DNA from: an uncultured Oscillospiraceae bacterium
Lineage (GTDB): Bacteria > Bacillota > Clostridia > Oscillospirales > Oscillospiraceae
DNA: 46,733 bases
Assembly (NCBI GenBank): GCA_910578505.1
Contig: CAJTPV010000026.1
Coordinates: forward strand, 1-46,733
Reading direction: 5' to 3'
Shown here: piece after piece, positions 31,925 through 41,031 of the stretch
How positions within the stretch are numbered: position 1 is the stretch's first letter
Layout: every line of letters begins with the position of its first letter
Translations under genes and position numbers: made by a program
Notes under the pieces: generated by a model
Databases searched by the model: none
Told to the model about the DNA's origin: nothing
Seen by the model: only the letters and a program-made list of their open reading frames with translations

Positions 31925-32494
31925 TTAAAACAGGGTAGAAAAGATTTTCTCCAGACTGAAAACAAGATCGTCATAGAGGTGGCATTTAAATTCGGTTACT
32001 AACGCGCTCTTTTCTGACTCTGTCATTTTTTTCAGCATAAAATCGGGATAAAGTATATAGAGATTGTCCAAATAATACTTGCCGCCCTGCAGGAGATAGA
32101 CCTCAATCGAGCGGTTCATTGTGTCAACGATCCAGTATTCCGGCACACCGCATGCCTCATATACATTTTTTTTATATCCCTTATCTCTGCGAGCCGTGCT
32201 TGGAGAAAGGACCTCCACCACAAGGTCCGGCGCCCCATGCACCCCATCGCTTTGAATTTTGTTCCGGTCGCATACGATCATGCTATCCGGTACAAAATGA
32301 TCCTTCTCCGTCAGGAAAACAGTTTCATTGTCCCCAAAAGGTATGCAGTTTTTCCCATCCAAATACCCCTGAAAAATATGATAGATCATGCTGGCGACGC
32401 GATTATGGTTGGTTGCGGCAGGAGACATGGCGACAATCTGCCCGTCTATCAGTTCTTCCCACAGTTCCTCCTGAAACGCTAAATTTGTATTCAT
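31925..32494 (-). CDS. Uma2 family (DUF820) putative restriction-fold nuclease, copy 2
   Basis: A 189-residue paralogue of the protein at 25196-25762. They share APDLVVEVLSPSTA, DKGYKK, GVPEYWIVD, RSIEVYLL and a TEFKCHL tail, and are almost the same length. The PD-(D/E)XK residues (VPDSMIVCD and the D..E core) are kept. It has its own promoter, back to back with that of the response regulator. Two related copies 6 kb apart on opposite strands suggest duplication or repeated acquisition. The function is not established. Confidence 0.88.
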   Translation of the reverse strand: MNTNLAFQEELWEELIDGQIVAMSPAATNHNRVASMIYHIFQGYLDGKNCIPFGDNETVFLTEKDHFVPDSMIVCDRNKIQSDGVHGAPDLVVEVLSPSTARRDKGYKKNVYEACGVPEYWIVDTMNRSIEVYLLQGGKYYLDNLYILYPDFMLKKMTESEKSALVTEFKCHLYDDLVFSLEKIFSTLF

Positions 32495-32533
32495 CTGTCC
32501 CTCTCCTTTCCGAATTCCTTCTGGTTTATTTGT

Positions 32534-32562
32534 ATTATACTATGCTTTCCCCCTAAAATCAA
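32534..32562 (-). promoter_or_regulatory. Promoter of Uma2 copy 2
   Basis: Minus-strand TTGATT (32557-32562) and a perfect TATAAT (32534-32539) with 17-bp spacing, next to the -35 box of the divergent response-regulator promoter. Confidence 0.8.
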
Positions 32563-32564
32563 CC

Positions 32565-32593
32565 TTGTCTCACCGGCATTTCAGGACTATAAT
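32565..32593 (+). promoter_or_regulatory. Promoter of the response regulator
   Basis: TTGTCT (32565-32570) and a perfect TATAAT (32588-32593) with 17-bp spacing. Only 2 bp separate its -35 box from that of the leftward Uma2 promoter. Confidence 0.8.
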
Positions 32594-32624
32594 GCGGGTA
32601 GTGCTACAGAAACGGAGCAATACT

Positions 32625-33290
32625 ATGCAGAAACACATTTTAGTCATTGACGACGACGTGCCCATCGGGGACATGCTGGAGGAGGTCCTCACACGGGAGG
32701 GCTACCGGGTCTCCCGGGCCTACTCCGGCACCGAGGGGCGGCTTGCGCTGGCTGCGGACCGTCCGGACCTGGTGCTGCTGGACCTGATGCTGCCGGGCCT
32801 GTCCGGCGAGGAGCTGCTGCCGGAGATCAGGGACCTGCCGGTCATCGTCGTCAGCGCCAAGACGGATATGGACAACAAGGTGGGACTGCTGCTGGGCGGG
32901 GCGGCGGACTACGTCACCAAGCCCTTTGACATCCGGGAGCTGCTGGCCCGGATCGCGGTGAGCCTGCGCCGGGCGGCCCAGCCGGTGAGCACGGCGCTGT
33001 CCTACGGCGGCCTGCGGCTGGACCTGTCCTCCCGTGAGGTGTCGGCGGAGGGGCGGGAGGTCCGGCTCACCCGCACGGAGTACGCCATTTTGAAGCTGCT
33101 GCTGCAAAATCCGGAGCAGGTGATGGCCAAGTCCGTCCTGCTGGACCGCATCGGCGCTGACACGCCGGACTGCACCGAGTCCTCCCTGAAGATGCACGTG
33201 AGCAATCTGCGCCGGAAGCTGCGGGAGGCGGGGGGCCGGGAGTATATCGAGTCGGTGTGGGGGATCGGCTTCAAGCTGGCGGGGGAGTGA
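32625..33290 (+). CDS. OmpR/PhoB family response regulator
   Basis: A 221-residue two-component regulator. The receiver domain (1-115) has the acidic pocket (DDD at about 9-11), phospho-acceptor Asp53 in LVLLDLMLPG, and the Lys in TKPFD. The C-terminal winged helix (about 125-221) ends with the usual ESVWGIGFKL. The ABC genes and a histidine kinase follow. It probably binds the three direct repeats at 33302-33335 and activates the ABC operon. The start at 32625 places DDD at its normal position, although the ribosome site (CGGAG) is modest. Confidence 0.94.
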   Translation: MQKHILVIDDDVPIGDMLEEVLTREGYRVSRAYSGTEGRLALAADRPDLVLLDLMLPGLSGEELLPEIRDLPVIVVSAKTDMDNKVGLLLGGAADYVTKPFDIRELLARIAVSLRRAAQPVSTALSYGGLRLDLSSREVSAEGREVRLTRTEYAILKLLLQNPEQVMAKSVLLDRIGADTPDCTESSLKMHVSNLRRKLREAGGREYIESVWGIGFKLAGE

Positions 33291-33301
33291 AATCTATACG
33301 G

Positions 33302-33350
33302 TTTCTTTACCATTTCCTTTACCGCTTTCTTTACCCCTCCCTGCTATGAT
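33302..33350 (+). promoter_or_regulatory. Three direct repeats and -10 box before the ABC operon
   Basis: TTTCTTTACC (33302-33311), TTCCTTTACC (33314-33323) and TTTCTTTACC (33326-33335) are in the same orientation at exactly 12-bp steps, close to one helical turn. TATGAT (33345-33350) follows, with no proper -35 box. This is how activator-dependent promoters of OmpR-type regulators often look. The regulator encoded just upstream is the obvious candidate. Confidence 0.8.
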
Positions 33351-33384
33351 ACCCCCATCACAGCGAAACGGAGGTAACTTCTCT

Positions 33385-34299
33385 ATGGACTATGTTCTGA
33401 CAGCGGAGGCGCTGGGCAAGCACTACGGCCATTTCAAAGCCCTGGACGGCCTGAGCATGCACGTGCCCAAGGGCTCCATCTACGGCCTGGTAGGCCGGAA
33501 CGGCGCAGGCAAAACCACCCTCATCCGGCTCGTCTGCGGCCTGCAGGCCCCCACGTCCGGCGCCTATACCCTTTACGGCGTCCCCAGCGGGGACAGGGCC
33601 CTGGCAAAGGTCCGGCGGCGGATGGGCGCGGTGGTGGAGACGCCGTCCATCTATCTGGACCTCACCGCCGAGGACAATTTGAAGGAGCAGTATCTGGTCC
33701 TGGGACGCCCCTCCTATGAGGGGATCCCGGAACTGCTGCATCTGGTGGGACTGGCGGACACCGGGAAGAAAAAGGCCCGCAACTTCTCCCTGGGCATGAA
33801 ACAGCGGCTGGGCATCGCCATCGCCCTGGCGGGGGACCCGGACCTGCTGGTGCTGGACGAGCCGGTCAACGGTCTGGACCCCCAGGGCATCATTGAGATC
33901 CGGGAGCTGATTTTGAAGCTGAACCGTGAGCGGCAGATCACCGTCGTCATCTCCAGCCACATCCTGGACGAGCTGGCGAAGCTGGCCACCCACTACGGCT
34001 TTATCGACAGCGGGCGCATGGTCAAGGAGATCAGCGCCCAGGAGCTGGAGGCCGCCTGCCGGAAGTGCGTCCATGTGGAGGTCACGGACACCGCCGCCCT
34101 GGCACGGGTGCTGGACGGCATGGGCGTGGACTACAAGATCCGCTCGGAGCGGGAGGCGGACGTGTTCGCCCAGATGAACGTATCCCAGCTGACGCTGGCG
34201 CTGGCAAAAGAAAACTGCGAGGTGCTGTCCATGCAGGAGCGGGACGAGAGCCTGGAGAGCTATTTCGTCAACCTGGTAGGGGGTGGCGGACATGCGTGA
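33385..34299 (+). CDS. ABC transporter ATP-binding protein (lantibiotic-immunity type)
   Basis: A 304-residue ATPase with Walker A GRNGAGKTT (37-45), signature FSLGMKQRLGIA, Walker B LLVLDEPVNGLDPQG and a switch His in SSHILDEL. A C-terminal extension of about 80 residues is typical of BcrA/LanF-type exporters. It pairs with the three permeases that follow. GGAGGTAACTTCTCT precedes the ATG at 33385. It probably expels or detoxifies a membrane-active peptide; the substrate is not known. Confidence 0.94.
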   Translation: MDYVLTAEALGKHYGHFKALDGLSMHVPKGSIYGLVGRNGAGKTTLIRLVCGLQAPTSGAYTLYGVPSGDRALAKVRRRMGAVVETPSIYLDLTAEDNLKEQYLVLGRPSYEGIPELLHLVGLADTGKKKARNFSLGMKQRLGIAIALAGDPDLLVLDEPVNGLDPQGIIEIRELILKLNRERQITVVISSHILDELAKLATHYGFIDSGRMVKEISAQELEAACRKCVHVEVTDTAALARVLDGMGVDYKIRSEREADVFAQMNVSQLTLALAKENCEVLSMQERDESLESYFVNLVGGGGHA

Positions 34300-35110
34300 G
34301 CTGCTGGCGGCGAATCTGGTGCGGCTGCGGAAGACGGGCCTTTTCTGGGGCGCGGTGCTGCTCCACGCAGCCTTTGCCCTGTTCCGGATTTATACCATCG
34401 TTGACGACAGGAAATACGGATACGAGACCACCCTGGACGAGGCCCTGTTCACCTTTATCATGATTGAGGGCCTTGTGATGGCGGTGTTTATCGCGGTATT
34501 TCTGGGCACGGAGTACAGTGACGGGACCGTCCGCAACAAGATTACCGCGGGGCATGGCCGGGTGCGCATTTACCTGGCAAACCTGCTGACGGTCTGTCTG
34601 GCCTGCCTGGTCTTCACTGCCGTCTATCTGCTGACAACGCTGGCCGTGGGTCTGCCGGTGCTGGGCGGGCTGACGCTGGGCGCGGGCGTCATTGCGTCCA
34701 CGCTGCTGGGTACGCTGGCCACGGCGGCGGCGTTCTGCTCCCTTTACACCCTGATCGGCATGAGCGTCAGCCGCAAGTCCACGGGCTGCATCCTCTGCAT
34801 CCTGCTCTTTTTCGGCCTGATGATCGCGTCCACCTATGTTGCCGCCATGCTGGACGCGCCGCCGGAGCGGGCCGCTATGGAGCTGGTGGACGGGGAGCTG
34901 GTCACCCACATGGAGCCGAACCCGAAGTATCTGACGGAGGGCAAGCGGGCGGTCTATCAGTTTGTCCTGGACTTTCTGCCCACCGGACAGGCCACCCAAT
35001 ATATGCTGATAACGGACAAAACAGCGTGGATGTCCCTGTATTCCGGCCTGATCGTGCTCCTGACGGCGGGAGGCGGGCTGGCGTACTTCCGGCGGAAGGA
35101 TATCCGGTAG
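34292..35110 (+). CDS. ABC-2 type permease 1
   Basis: A 272-residue permease with about six membrane helices. The conserved 'LGTEYSDGTVRNKITAGH' stretch after helix 2 and the C-terminal FRRKDIR tail are shared with the two permeases that follow. The ATG at 34292 overlaps the ATPase stop by 8 nt, with GGGGGTGG upstream. It is the membrane partner of the ATPase. Confidence 0.88.
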   Translation: MRELLAANLVRLRKTGLFWGAVLLHAAFALFRIYTIVDDRKYGYETTLDEALFTFIMIEGLVMAVFIAVFLGTEYSDGTVRNKITAGHGRVRIYLANLLTVCLACLVFTAVYLLTTLAVGLPVLGGLTLGAGVIASTLLGTLATAAAFCSLYTLIGMSVSRKSTGCILCILLFFGLMIASTYVAAMLDAPPERAAMELVDGELVTHMEPNPKYLTEGKRAVYQFVLDFLPTGQATQYMLITDKTAWMSLYSGLIVLLTAGGGLAYFRRKDIR

Positions 35111-35121
35111 GGGGGCGCGCG

Positions 35122-35880
35122 ATGGGCAATTTATTAGCCGCCGGATTTATGCGGCTGTGGAAAAGCCGGAGCTTTTGGGTCTCTATGGCGGTGATGGCCG
35201 GTGTGGGCGCTTTTGAGGCGGCGTACTGCCGGCGGATTGGGCGGATTTTTGGCGAACGCATAGAGCTGGACCAGCGGTATATGGTTTTCGCGCTGATGTC
35301 GGGAATCATTCTCTCCGCTTTTTGCAGCCTGTTTGTGGGGAGTGAGTACAGCGACGGCGGTATCCGCAGAAAGCTGGCCGCCGGACACACGCGCAGCGCC
35401 CTTTACCTCAGCAACCTCACCCTGTGCGTCACGGCGGGCCTGCTGATCTGCCTGGGATATATCGCGGCGTATCTGGCGGTGGGCGTGCCGCTGCTGGGCT
35501 TCTTTCACTTTGCGCTTTCAAGGGTCCTGCTCAGCACGCTGGACGCGCTTTTGATGACCGCCGCTCTGACCGCCGTCTTTACCATGCTGTCCATGCTCCA
35601 TCAAAACAAGACGGTTGTGGTGGTGACTGCTATTTTCCTGGCATATTTTCTCCTGTTTCTGGGCATTTTCCTCCAGAACCGTCTGTCAGAACCGAATCTC
35701 CCCTATATGGGGGACATAAAGCGGAGTATGTATCAGTTTCTTCTCACGCTCCCCGGCTGTCAGGCGGTGCGGCTGGCGGTGATGGAACCGGAGTGGACGA
35801 TGCCGGCCTCATCCGGCGGGGTCCTGGCGGCGTGTACCGGGCTGGGACTGGCGCTGTTTGGCCGGAAAGACATTCGATAG
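35122..35880 (+). CDS. ABC-2 type permease 2
   Basis: A 252-residue permease, paralogous to its neighbours: VGSEYSDGGIRRKLAAGHT after helix 2 and a FGRKDIR tail. About six helices. It starts at 35122, 11 bp after permease 1, behind a G-rich site (TAGGGGGGC). Tandem permeases as in LanE/LanG suggest a hetero-oligomeric membrane part. Confidence 0.87.
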   Translation: MGNLLAAGFMRLWKSRSFWVSMAVMAGVGAFEAAYCRRIGRIFGERIELDQRYMVFALMSGIILSAFCSLFVGSEYSDGGIRRKLAAGHTRSALYLSNLTLCVTAGLLICLGYIAAYLAVGVPLLGFFHFALSRVLLSTLDALLMTAALTAVFTMLSMLHQNKTVVVVTAIFLAYFLLFLGIFLQNRLSEPNLPYMGDIKRSMYQFLLTLPGCQAVRLAVMEPEWTMPASSGGVLAACTGLGLALFGRKDIR

Positions 35881-35893
35881 GGGGAATACAGGC

Positions 35894-36715
35894 ATGATGA
35901 ACCTTTTGTCCGCAAACTTCTACCGTCTCCGCAAAAGCGCCGCCTTTTGGCTGGCCCTGGCGGCGACGCTGGCCTATACAGGACTGATCGTCCTGGTCTG
36001 CTGGGACCACTATGCCGGCGGGACAGGCAGCTACACGCTGGAGGCCATCCTGACAGCCGGTTTCGGCCTCATGGGCTATCTCTGCGTCCCGTCGCTGATC
36101 CTGGCCCCGCTGCTGGCGGTCTATCTGGGTGCGGAGCACAGCGAGCACACCATCCGCAACAAGCTCATCACCGGCCATACGAAAACCAGTGTGTATCTGG
36201 CCGAGCTGACGGTATGCGTCCTGACCGCCCTGGCGCTGGACATCCTCTTTATGCTGCTGGCGGGGAGCCTGTGCGCATGGCCGGTGCTGCAGATGTCCGG
36301 CGTGCTCCTGCGGGTGCCGGTGCGGCAGCTGCTGGCCTGGCTTGCTGTGGCGCTGCTGGCCCGCGCCGCGTATGCGTCTGTCATCAAGCTCATGGCAACG
36401 GCTTTGAACCGGAAGACCAGCGCGTCCATTGCCGCGCTGCTGCTGGTCATGGCGGCGATGGTGATTTGCCGCACGGGGTTCGGGATGATACACTCTCTGG
36501 AATATGCCCTCGCCATTGGCAGGCCAACCGCATATGGGGAGAGCCGCCTTGCGTTCTGGCATCTGCTGATGGATATCCTGCCCACAGGGCAATACTTGCA
36601 GGTGAGCCGGTTGGATACCCCGAACCTCTGGCGCATGCCGCTGTTTAGCTTGATTGTGATTGCAGTCAGCACCGGGATCGGGCTAACAGTGTTCCGGAGG
36701 AAAGATTTGCGTTGA
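35894..36715 (+). CDS. ABC-2 type permease 3
   Basis: A 273-residue third permease paralogue: LGAEHSEHTIRNKLITGHTK after helix 2 and a FRRKDLR tail. It starts at ATG 35894, 13 bp after permease 2; an ATG at 35897 is the alternative. Three permeases for one ATPase is more than the usual two, so the pump may exist in two versions or as a larger assembly. The promoter of the next gene overlaps its stop codon. Confidence 0.87.
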   Translation: MMNLLSANFYRLRKSAAFWLALAATLAYTGLIVLVCWDHYAGGTGSYTLEAILTAGFGLMGYLCVPSLILAPLLAVYLGAEHSEHTIRNKLITGHTKTSVYLAELTVCVLTALALDILFMLLAGSLCAWPVLQMSGVLLRVPVRQLLAWLAVALLARAAYASVIKLMATALNRKTSASIAALLLVMAAMVICRTGFGMIHSLEYALAIGRPTAYGESRLAFWHLLMDILPTGQYLQVSRLDTPNLWRMPLFSLIVIAVSTGIGLTVFRRKDLR

Positions 36716-36740
36716 TTTTTGTGGGGAGAAATAGTATAAT
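36712..36740 (+). promoter_or_regulatory. Promoter of the antitoxin-like gene
   Basis: TTGATT (36712-36717) and a perfect TATAAT (36735-36740) with 17-bp spacing. The -35 box overlaps the permease 3 stop codon. Confidence 0.78.
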
Positions 36741-36815
36741 TGGTGCGAAAAGCGAGGGGTTGAAAATCCACTATTTGTTGTATCGATTGTATGTTTAATA
36801 CGGGGAGGTACTATT

Positions 36816-37103
36816 ATGTCAGCTTTAGAGATCGCCCTGCAGGATGCAGGATTCTTAGAGCAGGCCCGGACGATTTGCAATGCTCAGGGAGTCACTCTTC
36901 TGGAGGTTCTTACCCACCTTTTTGCCGCTAGAACTTCGGTTGCGGCAGTTAATTCGCATATCGCGTTTGACGATGTTTCGTCTACATGGAATCGTCTTAT
37001 GCGTGATGAAGATTATTTTAATAAATCCATGCAACTAACGTTAGCCGAATGTCCCATCGAAGATTTGACACCCGAAGAGGCTAGAGAGCTATGTCGAGAT
37101 TAA
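36816..37103 (+). CDS. Antitoxin-like protein of a broken toxin-antitoxin pair
   Basis: A 95-residue mainly helical protein (LEIALQDAGFLEQARTICNA, then GVTLLEVLTHLFAA) with an acidic C-terminus (EDLTPEEARELCRD). I do not recognise the family for certain. GGGGAGG precedes the ATG. Its stop overlaps by 13 nt a frame that begins like a PIN-domain toxin, the layout of a VapBC-type pair, so an antitoxin role is inferred. The region is visibly more AT-rich than the flanking permease and kinase genes, which suggests insertion into the ABC/two-component operon. Confidence 0.65.
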   Translation: MSALEIALQDAGFLEQARTICNAQGVTLLEVLTHLFAARTSVAAVNSHIAFDDVSSTWNRLMRDEDYFNKSMQLTLAECPIEDLTPEEARELCRD

Positions 37104-37147
37104 TTGATGCGAATGTTATGCTTAAAGATCTGACCTTGATACGCTGA
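37091..37147 (+). pseudogene. Truncated PIN-domain toxin start
   Basis: An 18-residue frame beginning MSRLIDANVMLKDL, which matches the first strand of PIN nucleases (LIDANV with the first catalytic Asp). It is then cut by a stop. In another frame, DLDTLKERLGVQ and a stop (37132-37170) may be the tail of a deleted gene. PIN toxins are normally about 130-150 residues, so the toxin has been removed by deletion. Confidence 0.6.
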
Positions 37148-37188
37148 AGGAACGTCTTGGCGTGCAGTAACGAAAGCGGGTGACGCCC

Positions 37189-38088
37189 ATGCTCCCCTGG
37201 CTGCTGTGCGGTCTCTTATCTCTCATCATACTGGCCCAATGGCTGAAATCCCGCGCCGTCCGGCGGGGCCTGGACGAAATCCTCACCCAGATGGGGGAAC
37301 GTCTGGAGGAGGACACCAACAACCTCCTCTTCCTCTCCACCCGCGACCGGCACGTCCGCCGTCTGGCATCGGAGCTCAACGCGCAGCTCAAACGCCTGCG
37401 GGCCCAGCGGCGGAAATACCAGTCCGGCGACCGGGAGCTGAAGGAGGCGGTGACCAACGTCTCCCACGACCTGCGCACCCCCCTGACGGCCATCTGCGGC
37501 TATTTACAGCTGCTGGACCGGGAGGACCTGCCGGAACCGGCAGTCCGGTATCTGTCCCTCATCGGCGAGCGGGTCCAGGCCCTTCGCCTTCTGACGGAGG
37601 AGCTGTTCCGCTACTCCGTGGTCCTGTCCACGGCGGAGGAGCTGCATCCGGAGGACGTCTCCCTCAACGGCGCGCTGGAGGAGGCCATTGCCGCCTTTTA
37701 CGCCGCGCTCACCGGGCGGGGGATCGTGCCGGTCATTGAGATCACAGAGCAGCCGGTCATACGGCGGCTGGACCGGGGCGCGCTGTCCCGCATTCTCAGC
37801 AATATCCTCAGCAACGCCCTGAAATACAGCGGCGGCGACCTGCGCGTGGCGCTGCTGGAGAGCGGCGAACTGCTCTTTGAGAACACCGCCGCCGGTCTGG
37901 ACGAGGTGCAGGTGGGGCGGCTGTTCGACCGCTTCTTCTCCGTGGAGACGGCAAGCGACTCCACGGGCCTGGGTCTGGCGATTGCCCGTGCCCTGGCGGA
38001 GCGGATGGGCGGCACGGCATCTGCCAACTACTGCGGCGGAAAGCTGTCTATCAGTGTCACTTTTCCGAAAAAACTCCCGGAGCCATAG
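37189..38088 (+). CDS. Sensor histidine kinase
   Basis: A 299-residue kinase with one N-terminal membrane helix (about 2-19) and no visible sensory domain, as in intramembrane-sensing kinases of peptide-antibiotic modules. The H-box NVSHDLRTPLTAI carries His93; the N-box ILSNALKYS, RFFSVETASDSTGLGLAIA (F/G2 boxes) and a final GGKLSISVTF complete the catalytic domain. Both possible starts (GTG 37180, ATG 37189) have weak ribosome sites. It probably phosphorylates the regulator at 32625. It is separated from the permeases by the toxin-antitoxin remnant. Confidence 0.9.
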   Translation: MLPWLLCGLLSLIILAQWLKSRAVRRGLDEILTQMGERLEEDTNNLLFLSTRDRHVRRLASELNAQLKRLRAQRRKYQSGDRELKEAVTNVSHDLRTPLTAICGYLQLLDREDLPEPAVRYLSLIGERVQALRLLTEELFRYSVVLSTAEELHPEDVSLNGALEEAIAAFYAALTGRGIVPVIEITEQPVIRRLDRGALSRILSNILSNALKYSGGDLRVALLESGELLFENTAAGLDEVQVGRLFDRFFSVETASDSTGLGLAIARALAERMGGTASANYCGGKLSISVTFPKKLPEP

Positions 38089-38106
38089 CGGTTCCGGGAG
38101 TTTTGT
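38072..38106 (+). terminator. Terminator overlapping the kinase stop codon
   Basis: A 13-bp stem (38072-38084 with 38090-38102, one G-U pair) has the stop codon TAG (38086-38088) in its loop, and TTTT follows. It ends the two-component/ABC block. Confidence 0.88.
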
Positions 38107-38296
38107 ATGTTGAAGTGCGTGGCTTGTCGGGCGGCTGTTTGCCGCCTATGCGGCAAATGCGCCGGAAGGCCGCGCCGGATGGGTGCTTGGATGAGAGTTT
38201 TGTATGCGCAGCCTTTTGGGGATTTCGCGCCCTGCGGGGCGCGAGCAGGGGCTTTGCCCCTGCACCCCACGGCCTTTGTAAAGGCCGGCGAAACTT
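38107..38296. repeat. GC-rich palindromic intergenic repeat
   Basis: About 190 bp between the convergent kinase and atpC genes, made mainly of nested inverted repeats: GGCGG/CCGCC and TGCGGCAAA bits at 38132-38165, CGCGCCC/GGGCGCG at 38226-38244, CAGGGGC/GCCCCTG near 38248-38265, and GGCCTTT/AAAGGCC at 38272-38288. No credible gene is present. The last hairpin can end the leftward ATP synthase transcript. Confidence 0.65.
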
Positions 38297-38709
38297 TTAT
38301 TGGTTGACCATGTACTGCTCCTTGACCTTCAGTCGGTTCAGCGCACGGGCCATTCTCGCCTGGGCGGTATAATAGCTCTGGATGCTCTCCTTCTGCAAAA
38401 TCGCCTCCCTGGCCTCCTCCGCCTCCCGGCGGGCCCGGTTGGCGTCGATCTCTTCCGGCCGCTCCATGGAGTCGATCAGCAGCAGCACCGCGCCGTTTTC
38501 AATCTTCACCATGCCCTCCGACACGGCGGCAATATGTTCCCTGCCGTCCCCGTCCCGCATGTGCATGGTGCCCGGTACAATGGCGGCGATGGCGTTGCGG
38601 TGTCCCGCCAGGATGCCGTACTGTCCGTTGCCGATGGGGATCTGCAGCGATTCGCACTCCCCACGGTAAAAGGGCTTGTCGGCGGCCAGGATATCCACAT
38701 GAAAGGTCC

Positions 38710-38713
<4 letters not shown>
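38297..38713 (-). CDS. atpC: ATP synthase F1 subunit epsilon
   Basis: A 138-residue subunit of the central stalk. The N-terminal beta-sandwich (TFHVDILAADKPFYRGECESLQIP region, then GILAGHRNAIAAI) and the C-terminal two-helix domain (IDANRARREAEEAREAIL and beyond) are both present, so an inhibitory C-terminal conformation is possible. It is the last gene of the operon and overlaps atpD by 4 nt. Confidence 0.94.
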
Positions 38714-40112
<1,399 letters not shown>

Positions 40113-40116
<4 letters not shown>

Positions 40117-41027
40117 AGGCCAGCATCTCCTTTCAGCCGTTCTTTATACCGCCGCTGGCCCAGGGCCCCGGCGGAGATCTCCGTGATCTCCTGGGTGATG
40201 GCGCTCTGCCGGGTGTGGTTGAACTGGGCCGTCAGGTCGTCCAGCAGCTCCTGGGCGTTCTGGTTGGCGGCGTCCATCGCCTTCATGCGGGCGTTCTGCT
40301 CGCTGCAGAAGCTGTCCACCAGCGCGCTGTAGATGAACCCGGACACGTAGCTGGGGATCATGCTGTCCAGCACCTCCTCCACACTGGGGGAAAACTCGAA
40401 GGGGATATCCACCTTTTTCTCCCGCGTGGAGGAGGCGAACTGGGACCGGTGGAAGGGCAGCAGCCGCACGGTCCTTGCCGACGACTCCAGCCCCCCCAGG
40501 TCCGTATAGATGATGAAGATATGGGACAGCTCCCCCTTCCGGTACCGGTCCAGCAGCAGGGCGGTGATGTTCCGGGCCCGCTGCAGGGTGGGGCTCTGGG
40601 CGGTGTACAGGAAGTTTTCCTCAATGGGGATGTTCCGGGCCGCAAAATACTGCCGGCCATACTCCCCCACCACGAAAAATTTGTTGTCCGTCGGATGCTC
40701 GCCCATCATCCGCTGGACCTCCTTGAGCACATTCTGATTGTACGCCCCCGCCAGACCCTTGTCGGCGGTGATGACCAGAAAGCCGTAATCGCCGGGCAGG
40801 TCCTCCTCCCCGGAGGCGGGGAAGAAGTAGCGGTTATCCACTTTGTCCACCGTGCGGAAAATGCGCTTGATCTCCCCCCGCAGGGCGTTGAAGTAGGGCA
40901 GGGTCTGGTCCAGGTCCCGCTTGGCCTTGCGCAGCTTGGTGGAGGCGATGAGGTACATGGCGTTGGTGATTTTCCGGGTGTCCTCCACGCTGGCGATGTG
41001 GTTTTTGATCTCTTTCATGTTGGGCAT
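40113..41027 (-). CDS. atpG: ATP synthase F1 subunit gamma
   Basis: A 304-residue rotor shaft. The N-terminal helix (MKEIKNHIASVEDTRKITNAM) and C-terminal helix (FNHTRQSAITQEITEISAGA) that form the coiled-coil are clear, as is ITADKGLAGAYN. The ATG at 41027 has GGAGGTGG upstream, so a longer frame reading back into atpA is not used. It lies 4 bp after atpA. Confidence 0.96.
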
Positions 41028-41031
41028 GGTC

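Noticed and set aside
38107..38307. Short Cys-rich frame after the kinase terminator
   Set aside because: It lies within nested palindromes, has no ribosome site and its translation reflects the repeat; treated as an intergenic repeat.
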